Positions 36,967-46,654 are shown, numbered from the stretch's first letter. The stretch: 64,000 nucleotides of DNA from Kaistia algarum (GCF_026343945.1 NZ_JAPKNJ010000004.1:124001-188000), one strand, 5' to 3'. Program-made: numbers and translations. The notes: generated by a model not told the origin, from the letters alone.

Positions 36967-38391
36967 ATGGCTTCAGCTGCGACGCTCGGATTATCATTGT
37001 TTCGTCGCAAGCCGGTGCGCTCCATGGCCGAGCACGCCGCCGCCAATGCCGTGCATGGCACCTTGCACCGATCGATCGGCTTGTTCCCGCTGGTCATGCT
37101 GGGTATCGGCGCGACGGTCGGCAGCGGCATCTTCGTCGCCCTGACGGCCGCTGTGCCGGTGTCCGGGCCGGCCGTGATGCTGTCCTTCGTCATCGCGGGC
37201 ATAACGGCGGGATTGACCGCGCTGTGCTATGCCGAGCTGGCCTCGACCATGCCCGTCTCGGGCTCGGCCTATTCCTACGCCTACGCGACGCTTGGCGAGT
37301 TCTGCGCCTTCATCGTCGGTTCGTGCCTGCTGCTCGAATATGCCGTGTCGGCCTCGGCCATCGCCGTCGGCTGGGGTCAGTATCTCAACGAGTTGTTCGG
37401 CGATGTCACCGGCTGGAAAATGCCGGACGCCATCAGCCAGCCGCCGGGCGAAGGGGGCGTCGTCAACCTTCCGGCGGTGGCGTTGATTGCGATCTGCGCC
37501 ATGCTGCTCATCCGCGGCGCCAAGGAATCGACGACGGTCAACGCCATCCTTGTGGTGGTGAAACTGGGCGTGCTGGCGCTGTTCGGCATCATCGCGCTGA
37601 CGGCGTTCAGAAGCGAAAATCTAGTACCGTTCATGCCGCTCGGCTGGGCCGGCATCGGCACGGGCGCTTCGATGATCTTCTTCTCCTATATCGGTCTGGA
37701 TACGGTCTCCACCGCCGGCGACGAAGCAAAAGATCCGGCGCGAACCTTGCCGCTCGCCATCATCATCTCGCTGCTGGTGGTCACGGCGATCTACCTGTTT
37801 GTCGCGATCGCAGCCGTCGGCGCCCAGCCTTGGACCGCCTTTGCTGGCCAGAACGCGGGACTGGCCACGATCCTGCGGAACGTCACCGGCGCGGCGTGGC
37901 CATCCATGCTGTTTTCGATCGGCGCCATCGTCTCGATCTTCAGCGTGACGCTGGCGGCGATGTATGGCCAGACCCGCATCCTGATCGCCATGAGCCGGGA
38001 CGGGCTGCTGCCGAAGGTCTTCGGCAGGCTGGACCCGGTGACGAAATCGCCGAGGCACAACACCTATATCGTGGCGGTATTCATCGCGATCCTGGCGGGC
38101 GTTGTGCCGCTGAATGTGCTCGTCAATCTGACGAGCATGGGCACGCTGACGGCGTTTGCAGTGGTGTCGCTCGGCGTCATGATCCTGCGGCGCACGAGAC
38201 CGGATCTGGAGCGCGGCTTCAAGGTACCGCTGTTTCCGCTCGTGCCGGTCGCCAGCGTCGCCTTCTGCCTCTATCTGATCATCGAGCTGCCCAGGCTGAC
38301 CCATCTGCTCTTCCTCGTCTGGGTCATCGGGGCGCTGCTTCTGTATTTCGGGTATTCGTATCGCAACTCGGCCTTGGCGAGATTGCCCTGA
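36967..38391 (+). CDS. APC-family amino acid permease
   Basis: A 474-residue integral membrane protein with about 12-14 helices and the APC signature GIGATVGSGIFVALTA near residue 45, followed by YAELASTMPVSGSAYSYAYA and FFSYIGLDTVSTAGDEAKDP. The pattern fits the cationic amino acid transporter (CAT/YfnA) group, which imports amino acids with protons. The ATG at 36967 has a GGGAGAGG site; a TTG one codon earlier is also open. It follows the autotransporter by 47 bases, but a shared function is not evident. Confidence 0.92.
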   Translation: MASAATLGLSLFRRKPVRSMAEHAAANAVHGTLHRSIGLFPLVMLGIGATVGSGIFVALTAAVPVSGPAVMLSFVIAGITAGLTALCYAELASTMPVSGSAYSYAYATLGEFCAFIVGSCLLLEYAVSASAIAVGWGQYLNELFGDVTGWKMPDAISQPPGEGGVVNLPAVALIAICAMLLIRGAKESTTVNAILVVVKLGVLALFGIIALTAFRSENLVPFMPLGWAGIGTGASMIFFSYIGLDTVSTAGDEAKDPARTLPLAIIISLLVVTAIYLFVAIAAVGAQPWTAFAGQNAGLATILRNVTGAAWPSMLFSIGAIVSIFSVTLAAMYGQTRILIAMSRDGLLPKVFGRLDPVTKSPRHNTYIVAVFIAILAGVVPLNVLVNLTSMGTLTAFAVVSLGVMILRRTRPDLERGFKVPLFPLVPVASVAFCLYLIIELPRLTHLLFLVWVIGALLLYFGYSYRNSALARLP

Positions 38392-38543
38392 TCGGTGGTG
38401 GAATGGACACTCCAGCCAGGCGCCACGGCTCGTAGGCCCGTCATCGCCATGAGTCGGAATTCACTTTGCATCGTGTCGAATTGCCTCCAACGTCGGCTGG
38501 AGTGATGGTTCGCGTGACAAGGATCGAGAAGGACCGGGTAGCG

Positions 38544-40133
38544 ATGAAGGACCAATCCATAATGTCGGATCGACACGCCTCCTGCACCTTCAGAACGAAA
38601 GCCGCATACCTCGGGATTGCCGTTCTAGTCGCCCTCCTTGCTGCCCCGGTTCTTGCCGAGCCGCTGCCGCCGCAGGTCTCGGCTGTCGCGATACCGGATG
38701 GACAGATCGACAAGGCTGTCGCCGGCCTCGATGGGATCGCGCAGGCGATCCTGAAGCAGAGCGGCATTCCGGGCATGGCGATCGCCGTCGTCCAGGACGG
38801 GCGAACGGTCTACGCCAAGGGTTTCGGCGTCCGGAAGGTCGGCGAGACCGCTGCGGTTGATGCCGACACGGTCTTCCAGATCGCCTCGCTATCGAAATCG
38901 CTTTCCGGCAGCGTAGTGGCCCATCAGGTCGGTGCCGGGGTCATCGCCTGGGACACGCCGGTCGTCGCCCATCTGCCATGGTTCGCGCTAAAAGATCCGT
39001 GGGTGACGCAGCATGTCACGATCGCCGATCTCTTCAGCCATCGCTCGGGTCTTCCGGACCATGCCGGCGACAATCTGGAGGATATCGGTTTCGATCGGCG
39101 CGAACTGCTGGAGCGCCTGCGTCTGCTGCCGCTCGAGGGCTTCCGCGATACCTATGCGTACACGAATTTCGGCCTGACGGCCGCAGCCGAATCTGTTGCC
39201 GCCGCCTCGGGCAAGACTTGGGAGGACCTCGCGACGGCAGTCCTCTACGAACCGCTCGGCATGAATTCGACGAGTTCCCGCTTTGCCGATTTCGAGAAGC
39301 GGCCGGATCGCGCCTTCGGTCATGTGAAAGTCGGCGGTGGCTATCAGCCGAAATACCAACGGCAACCGGATGCGCAGTCGCCGGCCGGCGGCGTCAGCTC
39401 CTCGGTGAACGACCTCGCCCGCTGGATGACGATGATCCTTCAGGACGGGGAGTTCAACGGCCAGCAGATCATCCCCGAGGGTGCCTTGCTGCCGGCCATC
39501 ACCGCCGAGATGATCTCCTCGCCTTCCTATGCCGTCGACGCCCGGCCGAGCTTCTACGGCTATGGCTTCGGCGTCGGGATCACGCCCTCAGGCCGGGTCC
39601 TCATCAGCCATTCCGGCGGTTTCGCCCTAGGCGCGGGAACCTACTATGCCATGTTGCCGTCGGCCCATGTCGGCATCGTGGTTCTCACCAATGCGGCGGC
39701 GAACGGCGTGGCGGAGTCGGTCGGCGCATCGTTCATGGATCTTGTCCAGTTCGGTGCCGTCACACAGGACTGGCTCGGCTTGTACACCCCGCGATTCAAC
39801 GCCATGTCAGCGCCCGCGGGTGATCTCGTCGGCAAATCGCCACCCGAACATCCCACCGCCGCCGGGAAGCTGGCAAGCTACGCCGGCGTTTACGACAGTC
39901 CCTATTTCGGCGAGGCAACGATCCGGGAAGTCGACGATCATCTCGAACTCTCGATCGGCCCCGCAGGCAAGGCATACCCGCTAATTCACTGGGATGGTGA
40001 CACCTTCGCTGTGAGCCCCTCCAGCGAAAACGAGCCGGACGGCTCGCTTTCATCCGTTGCCTTCGAACCGAACGGCGAAATGAAGATCGGCTACCTCGAC
40101 CCGAATGGCTTCGGCCGGTTCGTCCGCCGCTGA
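38544..40133 (+). CDS. Serine hydrolase of the beta-lactamase/penicillin-binding fold
   Basis: A 529-residue exported protein with a hydrophobic signal segment (about 19-40), then the class C beta-lactamase-like fold: nucleophile motif S115-LSK, the second motif YTNFG, and HSGG as the third. A C-terminal extension (about 430-529) forms a small separate domain (YAGVYDSPYFGEATI). Such proteins range from D-aminopeptidases to esterases; a true beta-lactamase role is not implied. Starts at 38562 or 38466 are also possible. Confidence 0.85.
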   Translation: MKDQSIMSDRHASCTFRTKAAYLGIAVLVALLAAPVLAEPLPPQVSAVAIPDGQIDKAVAGLDGIAQAILKQSGIPGMAIAVVQDGRTVYAKGFGVRKVGETAAVDADTVFQIASLSKSLSGSVVAHQVGAGVIAWDTPVVAHLPWFALKDPWVTQHVTIADLFSHRSGLPDHAGDNLEDIGFDRRELLERLRLLPLEGFRDTYAYTNFGLTAAAESVAAASGKTWEDLATAVLYEPLGMNSTSSRFADFEKRPDRAFGHVKVGGGYQPKYQRQPDAQSPAGGVSSSVNDLARWMTMILQDGEFNGQQIIPEGALLPAITAEMISSPSYAVDARPSFYGYGFGVGITPSGRVLISHSGGFALGAGTYYAMLPSAHVGIVVLTNAAANGVAESVGASFMDLVQFGAVTQDWLGLYTPRFNAMSAPAGDLVGKSPPEHPTAAGKLASYAGVYDSPYFGEATIREVDDHLELSIGPAGKAYPLIHWDGDTFAVSPSSENEPDGSLSSVAFEPNGEMKIGYLDPNGFGRFVRR

Positions 40134-40150
40134 CGATAGGACGCGGCGCT

Positions 40151-41209
40151 TCAGGAAACGCGGTCGCGCCTGTTCTCGATCGCTGGAAGGGCTAGATCCG
40201 CGCCGATCTGGCGGTAGAATTCGCTCAGTCGCTCGGCATCCTTGACGAACATCGCCGCGACCCACTGATGATAGGCCGATGCCGTCTCGCTTGCGGGCGC
40301 CTTGCCGGAGAGGCTGGCGGCGATCAGGTGCCCCGCCGTCATGCCTGAGAGCAACGCCTTCAAAACGCCGTGGGACGATGTGGGGTCCAGCGTCGCGGCC
40401 GCGTCGCCCACCAGGAACCATCCCGCTCCGGCCGCCCGTTCGGCCAGGCGCCAGGTCACGTCGGCGCCCCGCTCGGGACCCAGCGGCGCGAGCCCGCGCA
40501 ACTCGTCCGGAACCTCGCCGATCGCCCGCTCGCCGAAGCGTATGGATGTCCACTGGTACGTGTTAGGCCTGACGCGCGCCGACCAGGTCCAGCCGGAAGC
40601 ATTGCCGACCAGGAGCGGCGCCGCGTCGCGTGCCGGACACGAGCCTTCCCGATAGCCATAGCGCGCGATCAATTGCGGGGATCGCACCGCCGCGGCAATT
40701 TCCAGCACCCGGCCGAGCCAGCGGGTCGGCCCCGTTGCGTCGATGACGATGCGCGACGAAATCGGACCGGCGGCGGTTGTTATGCCGACGACGCCACGAT
40801 CATCCTTCAAAATGCCGGTTGCCGCACAATTCCCGTAGACGACGACGCCGACTTCGCGCGCCCGATCGAGCAGCAGGGCGTCGAAGTCGGCGCGCCAAAC
40901 CTGAAGCCCGTACCAGGGTCCGCTCTCATCCCCGCCGAAGGCCTCAAAACGACGCGGGCCGCCCCACTCGATCCAGATGCCGTTGTGGCGAGCTCCGACG
41001 ACGTCCTTCAAACGCTCCGCGAGGCCGAGTTGCGCGAGCAACGGCTCGATCCCCGGATGCAGGGTCTCGCCGGGACGGTCTCGCTGGCCGGGCTCCCGTT
41101 CGCAGAGGATGACTCGCAGGCCGCGAGCGGCACAGGCAATCGCTGCCGCGCAACCCGCAGGGCCGCCGCCGACGACGACTATGTCGGCATCGACTTGTCG
41201 GCGATCCAT
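40151..41209 (-). CDS. FAD-dependent monooxygenase/halogenase-like flavoprotein (LodB/QhpG-type)
   Basis: A 352-residue flavoprotein with the dinucleotide fold VVVGGGPAG (residues 11-19), ribose-binding Glu in ILCERE, and the GET motif (47-49) followed by LHPGIEPLLAQLGL as in the halogenase-like group. It also has a WTWSARVRP stretch comparable to the WxWxIP halogenase motif, and the FAD pyrophosphate motif VGDAAATLDPTSSHGVLKAL. Relatives LodB and QhpG hydroxylate a tryptophan of a partner protein to build a quinone cofactor. The gene overlaps the 3' end of the Tat-exported protein gene by 31 bases, so the two products are made together. A modification role on that partner is inferred, not shown. 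Confidence 0.78.
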   Translation of the reverse strand: MDRRQVDADIVVVGGGPAGCAAAIACAARGLRVILCEREPGQRDRPGETLHPGIEPLLAQLGLAERLKDVVGARHNGIWIEWGGPRRFEAFGGDESGPWYGLQVWRADFDALLLDRAREVGVVVYGNCAATGILKDDRGVVGITTAAGPISSRIVIDATGPTRWLGRVLEIAAAVRSPQLIARYGYREGSCPARDAAPLLVGNASGWTWSARVRPNTYQWTSIRFGERAIGEVPDELRGLAPLGPERGADVTWRLAERAAGAGWFLVGDAAATLDPTSSHGVLKALLSGMTAGHLIAASLSGKAPASETASAYHQWVAAMFVKDAERLSEFYRQIGADLALPAIENRRDRVS

Positions 41210-43692
41210 GGACCGTTTTCTCGCTGGATGAGCACGACGTTGTCGCTGACATAGGCACGGGCCTGCTCCAGCACTTCCATCAGCACGATCTGGATGTTGT
41301 CCGGATCCGGCATCTCCTTGCCGTAGCGATAGACGTGGAACGCGTAACGGCGCTCGCCGGAGAGTTGCTGCCCCGCCGCCTTCTCGGCGGCTTGCAGCCT
41401 GGCATCGTCGGCCTTCACCGCCTGGAATGACAGGACGGCCCAGGCTGCCTTAGCCTGCAGCACCTTATAGGTAGCTGCCGGCTTGCCGAAGTGGGCAAAA
41501 TCGGGGTCATGGATGCCGAGCGCCCAGTAGACGCCCTCCATGGCCAGGATCCGCGCCTGATATTCCGGGGTATCGACGCGCGAGGTGAGCGCCGCGGTCA
41601 TGGTACCAATCATGTCGATATAGTCGACCCGATCGGCGTTCGGATAGGCAACGACCGGCTTCTCGGTCGATCCGACCAGTCTCGGCCCGCGAACGCCGTC
41701 CCAGGGCAGATAGCGTCCATCCTCCAGCGAAGCGCTGCCGATCTCCTGATCGGTCAGCGGAATGATCGTTGGATAGGGGTAGAATTCGCCGCCGATTTTC
41801 TTGTCCGGTGCAAAGGTGCGGGTCGAATCCGGAGCGACGCCCGGCCAATAGGCACCCAGCGCCGCGCAGAGCTTCGCATCCTCGATGAAGGGCGATCCGA
41901 GCCCATAGCCGGCCATGAACTTCTGCAGCGGTCGGTTCGGGTCCGTGTAGTAGATCCCCTGGCTGGTGTCCCATCCGGGATCGAAGAGGCCGGGCGAACC
42001 GTCGGGCAGGCCGGTCTTCTGGACCTCCCATGGCCCGTTCGGGCGCTGGACTTCGCTGGCCGCTTCCATCGGCTGCGTGACAATCGCCGTGATCGTCGTG
42101 TCTTCGAGGCTGAACCCGACAGGTAGCGTTATGTTGCCGGCGATGCGCGTTTGCGACAGGGCCAGCGGATGGATGGCGAACAGCGCGTCGCGGATCGGTT
42201 CCGGAACGTCGCTCTGCCACCAGACCATCAGATCGCGCTGCGTCACCTTCGGGAAAAAGTCGGGCAGGCCCACGGTGCAATAGGCCGGCAGGATCCAGTC
42301 GACGCCGCTCTTCAATTGCGGACAGTCCACCTCGACCCAGCCATCGCCGACACCGTCGAAATAATGCAGCGCCTCATACCCGCCGGCCTTGATGACCGCG
42401 TCCATATCGGGGCGCAAATTGAGATTGTCGATCTGCCCATTCGACAGGACGCGATGGCGGATGTTGATGTATTCCGGCGCCGGCCGCTGGGTGTCCCGAT
42501 AAGAATCCAGCATGTAGCGCGGCTCGCCCGGCGGCGGATCGGGCGTGCCGACAGGCATGATCTGCATGGCGGCCAGCTGAAGATTGTCGGGGTTTGACGT
42601 GTAGCGGCCATCGACGGGAAATGTCAGCAGCCGGCCGTCATATTGTGCCGGCGTCGCCAACGGGTTCGGGAGGGGCTCCAGGACGCCCTCGCCGAATTCC
42701 GGCCGCTCCGAAAGCGAACCGATCCTCTCATCCTTGATGAGGAACGGGAAATTCTCCAGATCCTCGCCGCGCCAATTGTTCTTCAGCCCGTTCACATCAA
42801 GGAAGCGATGGAACTGGGCGAGGCCGTCATTGCGCAGGCCGCGCTTGAGATCGACCCGAAGATCGAGGCCGGCAAGGCATTCGGGGCCGCTGAACAGCTT
42901 GTGGATCGGCACCCAGAAGGGGAGATCCTTGTCTTGCGGGAGCGGATCCTGGGGCCCGAATTCCTCCGAAGCTCCCTGCATCTGGATGGCGAGATAGGCT
43001 GCGAAACGACGCGGAATGACACGGAATTCGAAAGGCTGTGCGTCGTCCAGCGGGACGAAATTGCGCGCACGCCCGTCATAGAGCGGCTCCAGCGTACCCA
43101 GACGCGTGATGCCTGTGCGCGAGAAGCAGAGCTCCGCGTGCTTGGAATGAACCGACATCGGCGCGCTCTGATATTGCGGGGCGAAGACGACCATTCCCAG
43201 CGGCCGGCCAGCGGCCCGTTTGCGGATATCGTCGAGGCTCGGCGGCGCGACGCCATAGACGTAGTTCTCGACAGCTTCGATTTCGGCGAGCGTCGGGAAC
43301 CCGCGCAATTCGTTGCCGCCGCGGTCTGCCACGACGGTCGGCGATGCCAGCGCATGATAGAGCAGGCTCCGTTCAGGCCGTCCCGCCTCGATGCCCTTCG
43401 AGCCCGCCAGCGCGAAATCGCCGAAGCCCGGATAGGTTCGGTCGATCCGGGTCAAGCCCTTGCCGAGTTCCGCTCCGAGCGAACCAGCCTCGATATCGAG
43501 TTCGCCGCCGGTCACGTCGAGCAAGAGTTGACGCCAGCCCAGGGGAGCCAGCCTCGCACAGACCGAGCGCACGCCGTCGACGAGGGAGGGAGCTTCCGCA
43601 CTGAACGCGCCTTGGCTTGGAAAGGCGACAAACGCACCCATTCCCAGCGCAGTATTCCTCAGAAACGCGCGGCGCGTCACGGTCCAGGACAT
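41179..43692 (-). CDS. Large Tat-exported protein of unknown function
   Basis: An 837-residue protein opening MSWTVTRRAFLRNTALGMGA, with a twin-arginine motif and hydrophobic segment, so it is folded before export. I recognise no family with confidence. Notable segments are SLLYHALASPTVV, IEAVENYVYGVAPPS, HSKHAELCFSRTGITRLG, W491-W492 followed by QSD, C609 in KLCAALGAYWPGVAPD and W664 in YLPWDGVRGP. The Cys/Trp pattern and the overlapping halogenase-like flavoprotein gene suggest a peptide-derived quinone cofactor, but the N-terminus lacks the IGIARVGNS-like opening of LodA. A strong GGGGGAG ribosome site precedes the ATG. Confidence 0.72.
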   Translation of the reverse strand: MSWTVTRRAFLRNTALGMGAFVAFPSQGAFSAEAPSLVDGVRSVCARLAPLGWRQLLLDVTGGELDIEAGSLGAELGKGLTRIDRTYPGFGDFALAGSKGIEAGRPERSLLYHALASPTVVADRGGNELRGFPTLAEIEAVENYVYGVAPPSLDDIRKRAAGRPLGMVVFAPQYQSAPMSVHSKHAELCFSRTGITRLGTLEPLYDGRARNFVPLDDAQPFEFRVIPRRFAAYLAIQMQGASEEFGPQDPLPQDKDLPFWVPIHKLFSGPECLAGLDLRVDLKRGLRNDGLAQFHRFLDVNGLKNNWRGEDLENFPFLIKDERIGSLSERPEFGEGVLEPLPNPLATPAQYDGRLLTFPVDGRYTSNPDNLQLAAMQIMPVGTPDPPPGEPRYMLDSYRDTQRPAPEYINIRHRVLSNGQIDNLNLRPDMDAVIKAGGYEALHYFDGVGDGWVEVDCPQLKSGVDWILPAYCTVGLPDFFPKVTQRDLMVWWQSDVPEPIRDALFAIHPLALSQTRIAGNITLPVGFSLEDTTITAIVTQPMEAASEVQRPNGPWEVQKTGLPDGSPGLFDPGWDTSQGIYYTDPNRPLQKFMAGYGLGSPFIEDAKLCAALGAYWPGVAPDSTRTFAPDKKIGGEFYPYPTIIPLTDQEIGSASLEDGRYLPWDGVRGPRLVGSTEKPVVAYPNADRVDYIDMIGTMTAALTSRVDTPEYQARILAMEGVYWALGIHDPDFAHFGKPAATYKVLQAKAAWAVLSFQAVKADDARLQAAEKAAGQQLSGERRYAFHVYRYGKEMPDPDNIQIVLMEVLEQARAYVSDNVVLIQRENGPWIADKSMPT

Positions 43693-43996
43693 GTGAACTC
43701 CCCCACATCATCTGCAGGACTATATTCACTCCTGACTGATTCAGTCTACGGGTCTGCCCCGCCGGGCGGCACTGGCTGATCCTCCAGTCGTCAATCAAGA
43801 CCAGCGTTCGGCGTCAGCACAGGCAATTGCTCTTCCAGAATAAAGGGGAAGCGTTTGAAACGCGGCATCTGTCGGCCATCAGCGGCTTTCAGTCACAAAA
43901 GGCCATCTCCCCGCTGCTGAGCCTTGCTGCTCGCCGATGAAACGGTGCTCTTTCCTTCAGAAGAGCTCGCCACTTTTCCAATACAAGTCCACTTCC
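43693..43996. other. Promoter region of the Tat protein/flavoprotein pair
   Basis: These 304 bases contain no supported gene. They separate the stop of the aminotransferase gene from the start of the Tat-protein gene on the same strand and should hold the promoter of the pair. No palindrome or consensus promoter stands out. Confidence 0.35.
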
Positions 43997-45223
43997 TCAC
44001 ATCTTCGCTACAACGCCGAGCGCTTCGTCCGTTGCGGCGAGGGTCGCGTCGATGTCGGCCTCGGTATGCGCGGCCGAGAGGAACATGGTGTGGGTCGGAT
44101 GCATGTAGACCCCCCGCTCCAGCAGCGCGAGGCAGAACACATGGCCGAGACGCCTGTCGGCGTCGCCCTCGAACAGGACGAGCGGCATCTGCACCGGGCC
44201 GCTCTGCTGCAGGCCGACACCGTGCCGCACCGCCTGACGGCCCAGCCCGTCGCGGAGCCGCTGGCCCATCCGCGCCATGATGCCGACGCCGTCGATGCGG
44301 CGCAGTTTGGAGATGGTGGCGATCGCCGCCGCCATCGAGACGGACGCCGTCCAGAACGAGCCCGTGGTGAAGATCTTCGTCGCGCCTTCGCGGAAGCGAT
44401 CATTGCCGGTCACGGCCGCCAGCGCATAGCCATTGGCGATCGCCTTGCTCCAGGCCACGAGATCCGGCCGCACGCCGACGCATTCCCAGCTGCCGCCGAG
44501 GTCGAGCCGGAAGCCGGCCCGCACATCATCGACGATGAGCGCCGCGCCGGTCGCGTCGGCAAGGGCGCGCGCACGGCGGGCGAAATCGACCGTCGGCAGC
44601 ACGTGCTCCTTGCCGAGATCGTGCTTGAACGCCGAGACGAGGATCGCGGCGAGATCGCCGCCGGCCTGATCGACGGCGTTTTCGAGGCTCGCTATGTCGT
44701 TGTAATCGAAATAGATCAGATGGGCGCGGTCTTCCTCGGTCACGCCGACGACGGACGGCGAGCACCACGGGATCGCACCATGATAGGCGCCGCGCGCCAG
44801 GATAACCTTGCGCCGGCCGGTCCCCGCCCGCGCGATGGTGAGGCAGGCCGTCGTCGCGTCGGTTCCGTTCTTGGAGAACATCGCCCAATCGGCATGCGGC
44901 ACGACGTCGACCACGAGCTCGGCGAGTTCGACCAGCCGCGCGCTCGGACCGTTCATCCCGTCGCCGAGACGGCGCTGCGCTTCGGCCGCGGCTTCGACCT
45001 CCGGGTCGCCATAGCCGAGGATCATCGGCCCCCAGGCGCAGATATAATCGATATAGCCGCGACCATTGGCGTCCCAGGTCCGGCAGCCTTCGGCGCGGGA
45101 GAAATATTGCGGATAGCCGGCCGGCATCCGCGTGATGTTCTGATGGCCCCACATGCCGCCGGGAATGACACGCGCCGCACGGCTGCGCAGCGCCTGGTCC
45201 AGATCTTCCAGCGGCAGGTCCAT
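43997..45223 (-). CDS. Class III aminotransferase (glutamate-1-semialdehyde aminomutase-like)
   Basis: A 408-residue PLP enzyme with RVIPGGMWGHQNITRMP and YIDYICAWGPMILGYGDP at the start, the cofactor-phosphate region SKNGTDATTACLTIARA, LIVDDVRAGFRLD with the Asp facing the pyridine nitrogen, and the Schiff-base lysine in AWSKAIANGY. The pattern is that of the GSA-aminomutase branch of class III enzymes, which act on omega- or beta-amino groups. The ATG at 45223 follows GGAGGA. It is divergent from the kinase gene and shares its operator-bearing promoter, so it likely supplies or removes an amino group in the same pathway. Confidence 0.88.
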   Translation of the reverse strand: MDLPLEDLDQALRSRAARVIPGGMWGHQNITRMPAGYPQYFSRAEGCRTWDANGRGYIDYICAWGPMILGYGDPEVEAAAEAQRRLGDGMNGPSARLVELAELVVDVVPHADWAMFSKNGTDATTACLTIARAGTGRRKVILARGAYHGAIPWCSPSVVGVTEEDRAHLIYFDYNDIASLENAVDQAGGDLAAILVSAFKHDLGKEHVLPTVDFARRARALADATGAALIVDDVRAGFRLDLGGSWECVGVRPDLVAWSKAIANGYALAAVTGNDRFREGATKIFTTGSFWTASVSMAAAIATISKLRRIDGVGIMARMGQRLRDGLGRQAVRHGVGLQQSGPVQMPLVLFEGDADRRLGHVFCLALLERGVYMHPTHTMFLSAAHTEADIDATLAATDEALGVVAKM

Positions 45224-45292
45224 CGGACATCCTCCATGATCGTTGCCGGCAGTGAATCGGGCCGGTCTCGCTTGCCTGACGATTTTGAATTT

Positions 45293-45313
45293 TGATATAT
45301 CATGTATCATATC
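45293..45313. promoter_or_regulatory. AT-rich GntR/FCD-type operator in the divergent promoter
   Basis: TGATATATCA is a perfect palindrome followed by TGTATCATATC. The 13-base core ATATATCATGTAT (45295-45307) recurs with one change at 48494-48506. AT-rich TGATATATCA-like sites are typical of FCD-domain GntR regulators, and such a regulator is encoded at 47411. A -10-like TATATC overlaps the site. Confidence 0.6.
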
Positions 45314-45375
45314 GATGCAAGATGAGCCGGGATGACGATGCGGCCTGGAATGGGTGCCTGGTGATGGGAGAGACG

Positions 45376-46653
45376 ATGCAGACGATCATGGGCGTGATCG
45401 CCGACGACCTGACCGGCGGCATGGAGACGGCGTCCATGTTCGTGGCGCTCGGGGTGGGCTGCGGTTTCGTGACGAGGCCCGAACTCGTGGCGTCGAGCGC
45501 GCCGGAGCCGGTGATGGTGGTGGCGCAGAAAACCCGCGTCATTCCGGCCGCCGAGGCCACAAGGCAATGCGCGAGCGCGGCGCAGGCCCTGCTCGAAGCC
45601 GGCGCGCGACAGCTCTTCTTCAAATACTGCGCCACCTTCGACTCGACCGACGAGGGCAATATCGGGCCGGTGACGGACCGCCTGCTCGAAATGGTCGGCG
45701 AAGACCGCACCCTCTTCTGCCCGACGGCGCCTGAAGCCGGCCGGACCGTCTATAACGGCCACCTCTTCGTCGGCTCGGAACTCGTCTCGGATTCGCCGAA
45801 GCGCTACGATCCGCTGACACCGATGACGGATCCAGACCTCGTCCGGGTGCTGCAGCGGCAGACGCGCGCCAAAGTCGGTTTCCTGCCGCACCGCCTCGTG
45901 CGCCATGGCGGTAAACCGCTGCGCGCCCATGTCGAGGAAGCGGGTAGCCGCGGCATCAGATACTGGATCGCGGATGCTATCTATGACGAGGACCTTGCGG
46001 CGATCGCGACACTGACCGCCGACTGGCGCCTGGTGACTGGCAATTCCCCGATCGTCCAGCATTTTCCGCCGCTTTGGCGCCAGAGAGGCTGGCTGGACGA
46101 CGCGCCCCGCAAGCTGGCGCTGCCCGCGATCGACAGCCCCGGCGTGGTGCTGGCCGGAAGCTGCGCCGATCGCACGCTGGAGCAATTGGCGCAGTTCGAG
46201 CAGCAGCGCCCGGTGCTGCGGATCGATATCGCCGAGACGGCGAGCGTCGAGGGCGCTGTGGCCGATAGCCTGGCCTGGGCGCGCCGGCATCTGGGTGAGG
46301 GACCGGCCGCCATCGCCACCTCGGCGGCGCCCGATGCGGTCCGCGCCGCGCAGGCGCGATTCGGACGCGACGGCGCGGCGCGGTTTGCGGAAGAAATCCT
46401 GAGCGGGCTCGCCGTCGCGCTGCACGAAATGGGCGTGCGCCGCTTCGTCGTGGCCGGCGGCGAGACCTCGGGCGCGGTCGTCGAGCGCTTGGGGATCGAC
46501 CGGTTGCGCATCGGCGCCTATCAGGGGCCGGGCGTCGCGCGCGCGACCACGGAAGGAGACGACCCGATCGGCCTGTGCCTCAAATCGGGCAAGCTCGGAC
46601 CCGTCGGGATGTTCCTGCCGACCCTCGAATCGATGCGGCGAGCGGAGATGTGA
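45376..46653 (+). CDS. Four-carbon acid sugar kinase family protein (OtnK/DUF1537)
   Basis: A 425-residue kinase with the N-terminal substrate domain starting MQTIMGVIADDLTGGMETA (the ADDLTG motif), FFKYCATFDSTDEGNIGPV and the ATP-domain segments GVVLAGSCADRTLEQL, VVAGGETSGAVVERLG and KSGKLGPVGMF. OtnK phosphorylates 3-oxo-tetronate (four-carbon sugar acids). The usual LtnD-type dehydrogenase is absent here, so the acid substrate may instead come from the divergent aminotransferase. The ATG at 45376 follows GGGAGAG; an in-frame ATG at 45364 is possible. It is one base from the aldolase gene. Confidence 0.87.
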   Translation: MQTIMGVIADDLTGGMETASMFVALGVGCGFVTRPELVASSAPEPVMVVAQKTRVIPAAEATRQCASAAQALLEAGARQLFFKYCATFDSTDEGNIGPVTDRLLEMVGEDRTLFCPTAPEAGRTVYNGHLFVGSELVSDSPKRYDPLTPMTDPDLVRVLQRQTRAKVGFLPHRLVRHGGKPLRAHVEEAGSRGIRYWIADAIYDEDLAAIATLTADWRLVTGNSPIVQHFPPLWRQRGWLDDAPRKLALPAIDSPGVVLAGSCADRTLEQLAQFEQQRPVLRIDIAETASVEGAVADSLAWARRHLGEGPAAIATSAAPDAVRAAQARFGRDGAARFAEEILSGLAVALHEMGVRRFVVAGGETSGAVVERLGIDRLRIGAYQGPGVARATTEGDDPIGLCLKSGKLGPVGMFLPTLESMRRAEM

Positions 46654-46654
46654 C

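Noticed and set aside
38544..40133. Antibiotic-resistance beta-lactamase
   Set aside because: The SxxK, YxN and HSGG pattern with a C-terminal extra domain is shared by many esterases and peptidases; nothing points to drug resistance.
41179..43692. Firm assignment of the Tat protein as a LodA/GoxA lysine or glycine oxidase
   Set aside because: The characteristic N-terminal IGIARVGNS-like block of LodA-type oxidases is absent and the overall match is too weak; only the flavoprotein neighbour supports the link.
43937..45295. 452-codon plus-strand open frame opposite the aminotransferase
   Set aside because: The aminotransferase on the other strand has every catalytic block; the plus-strand product has none.
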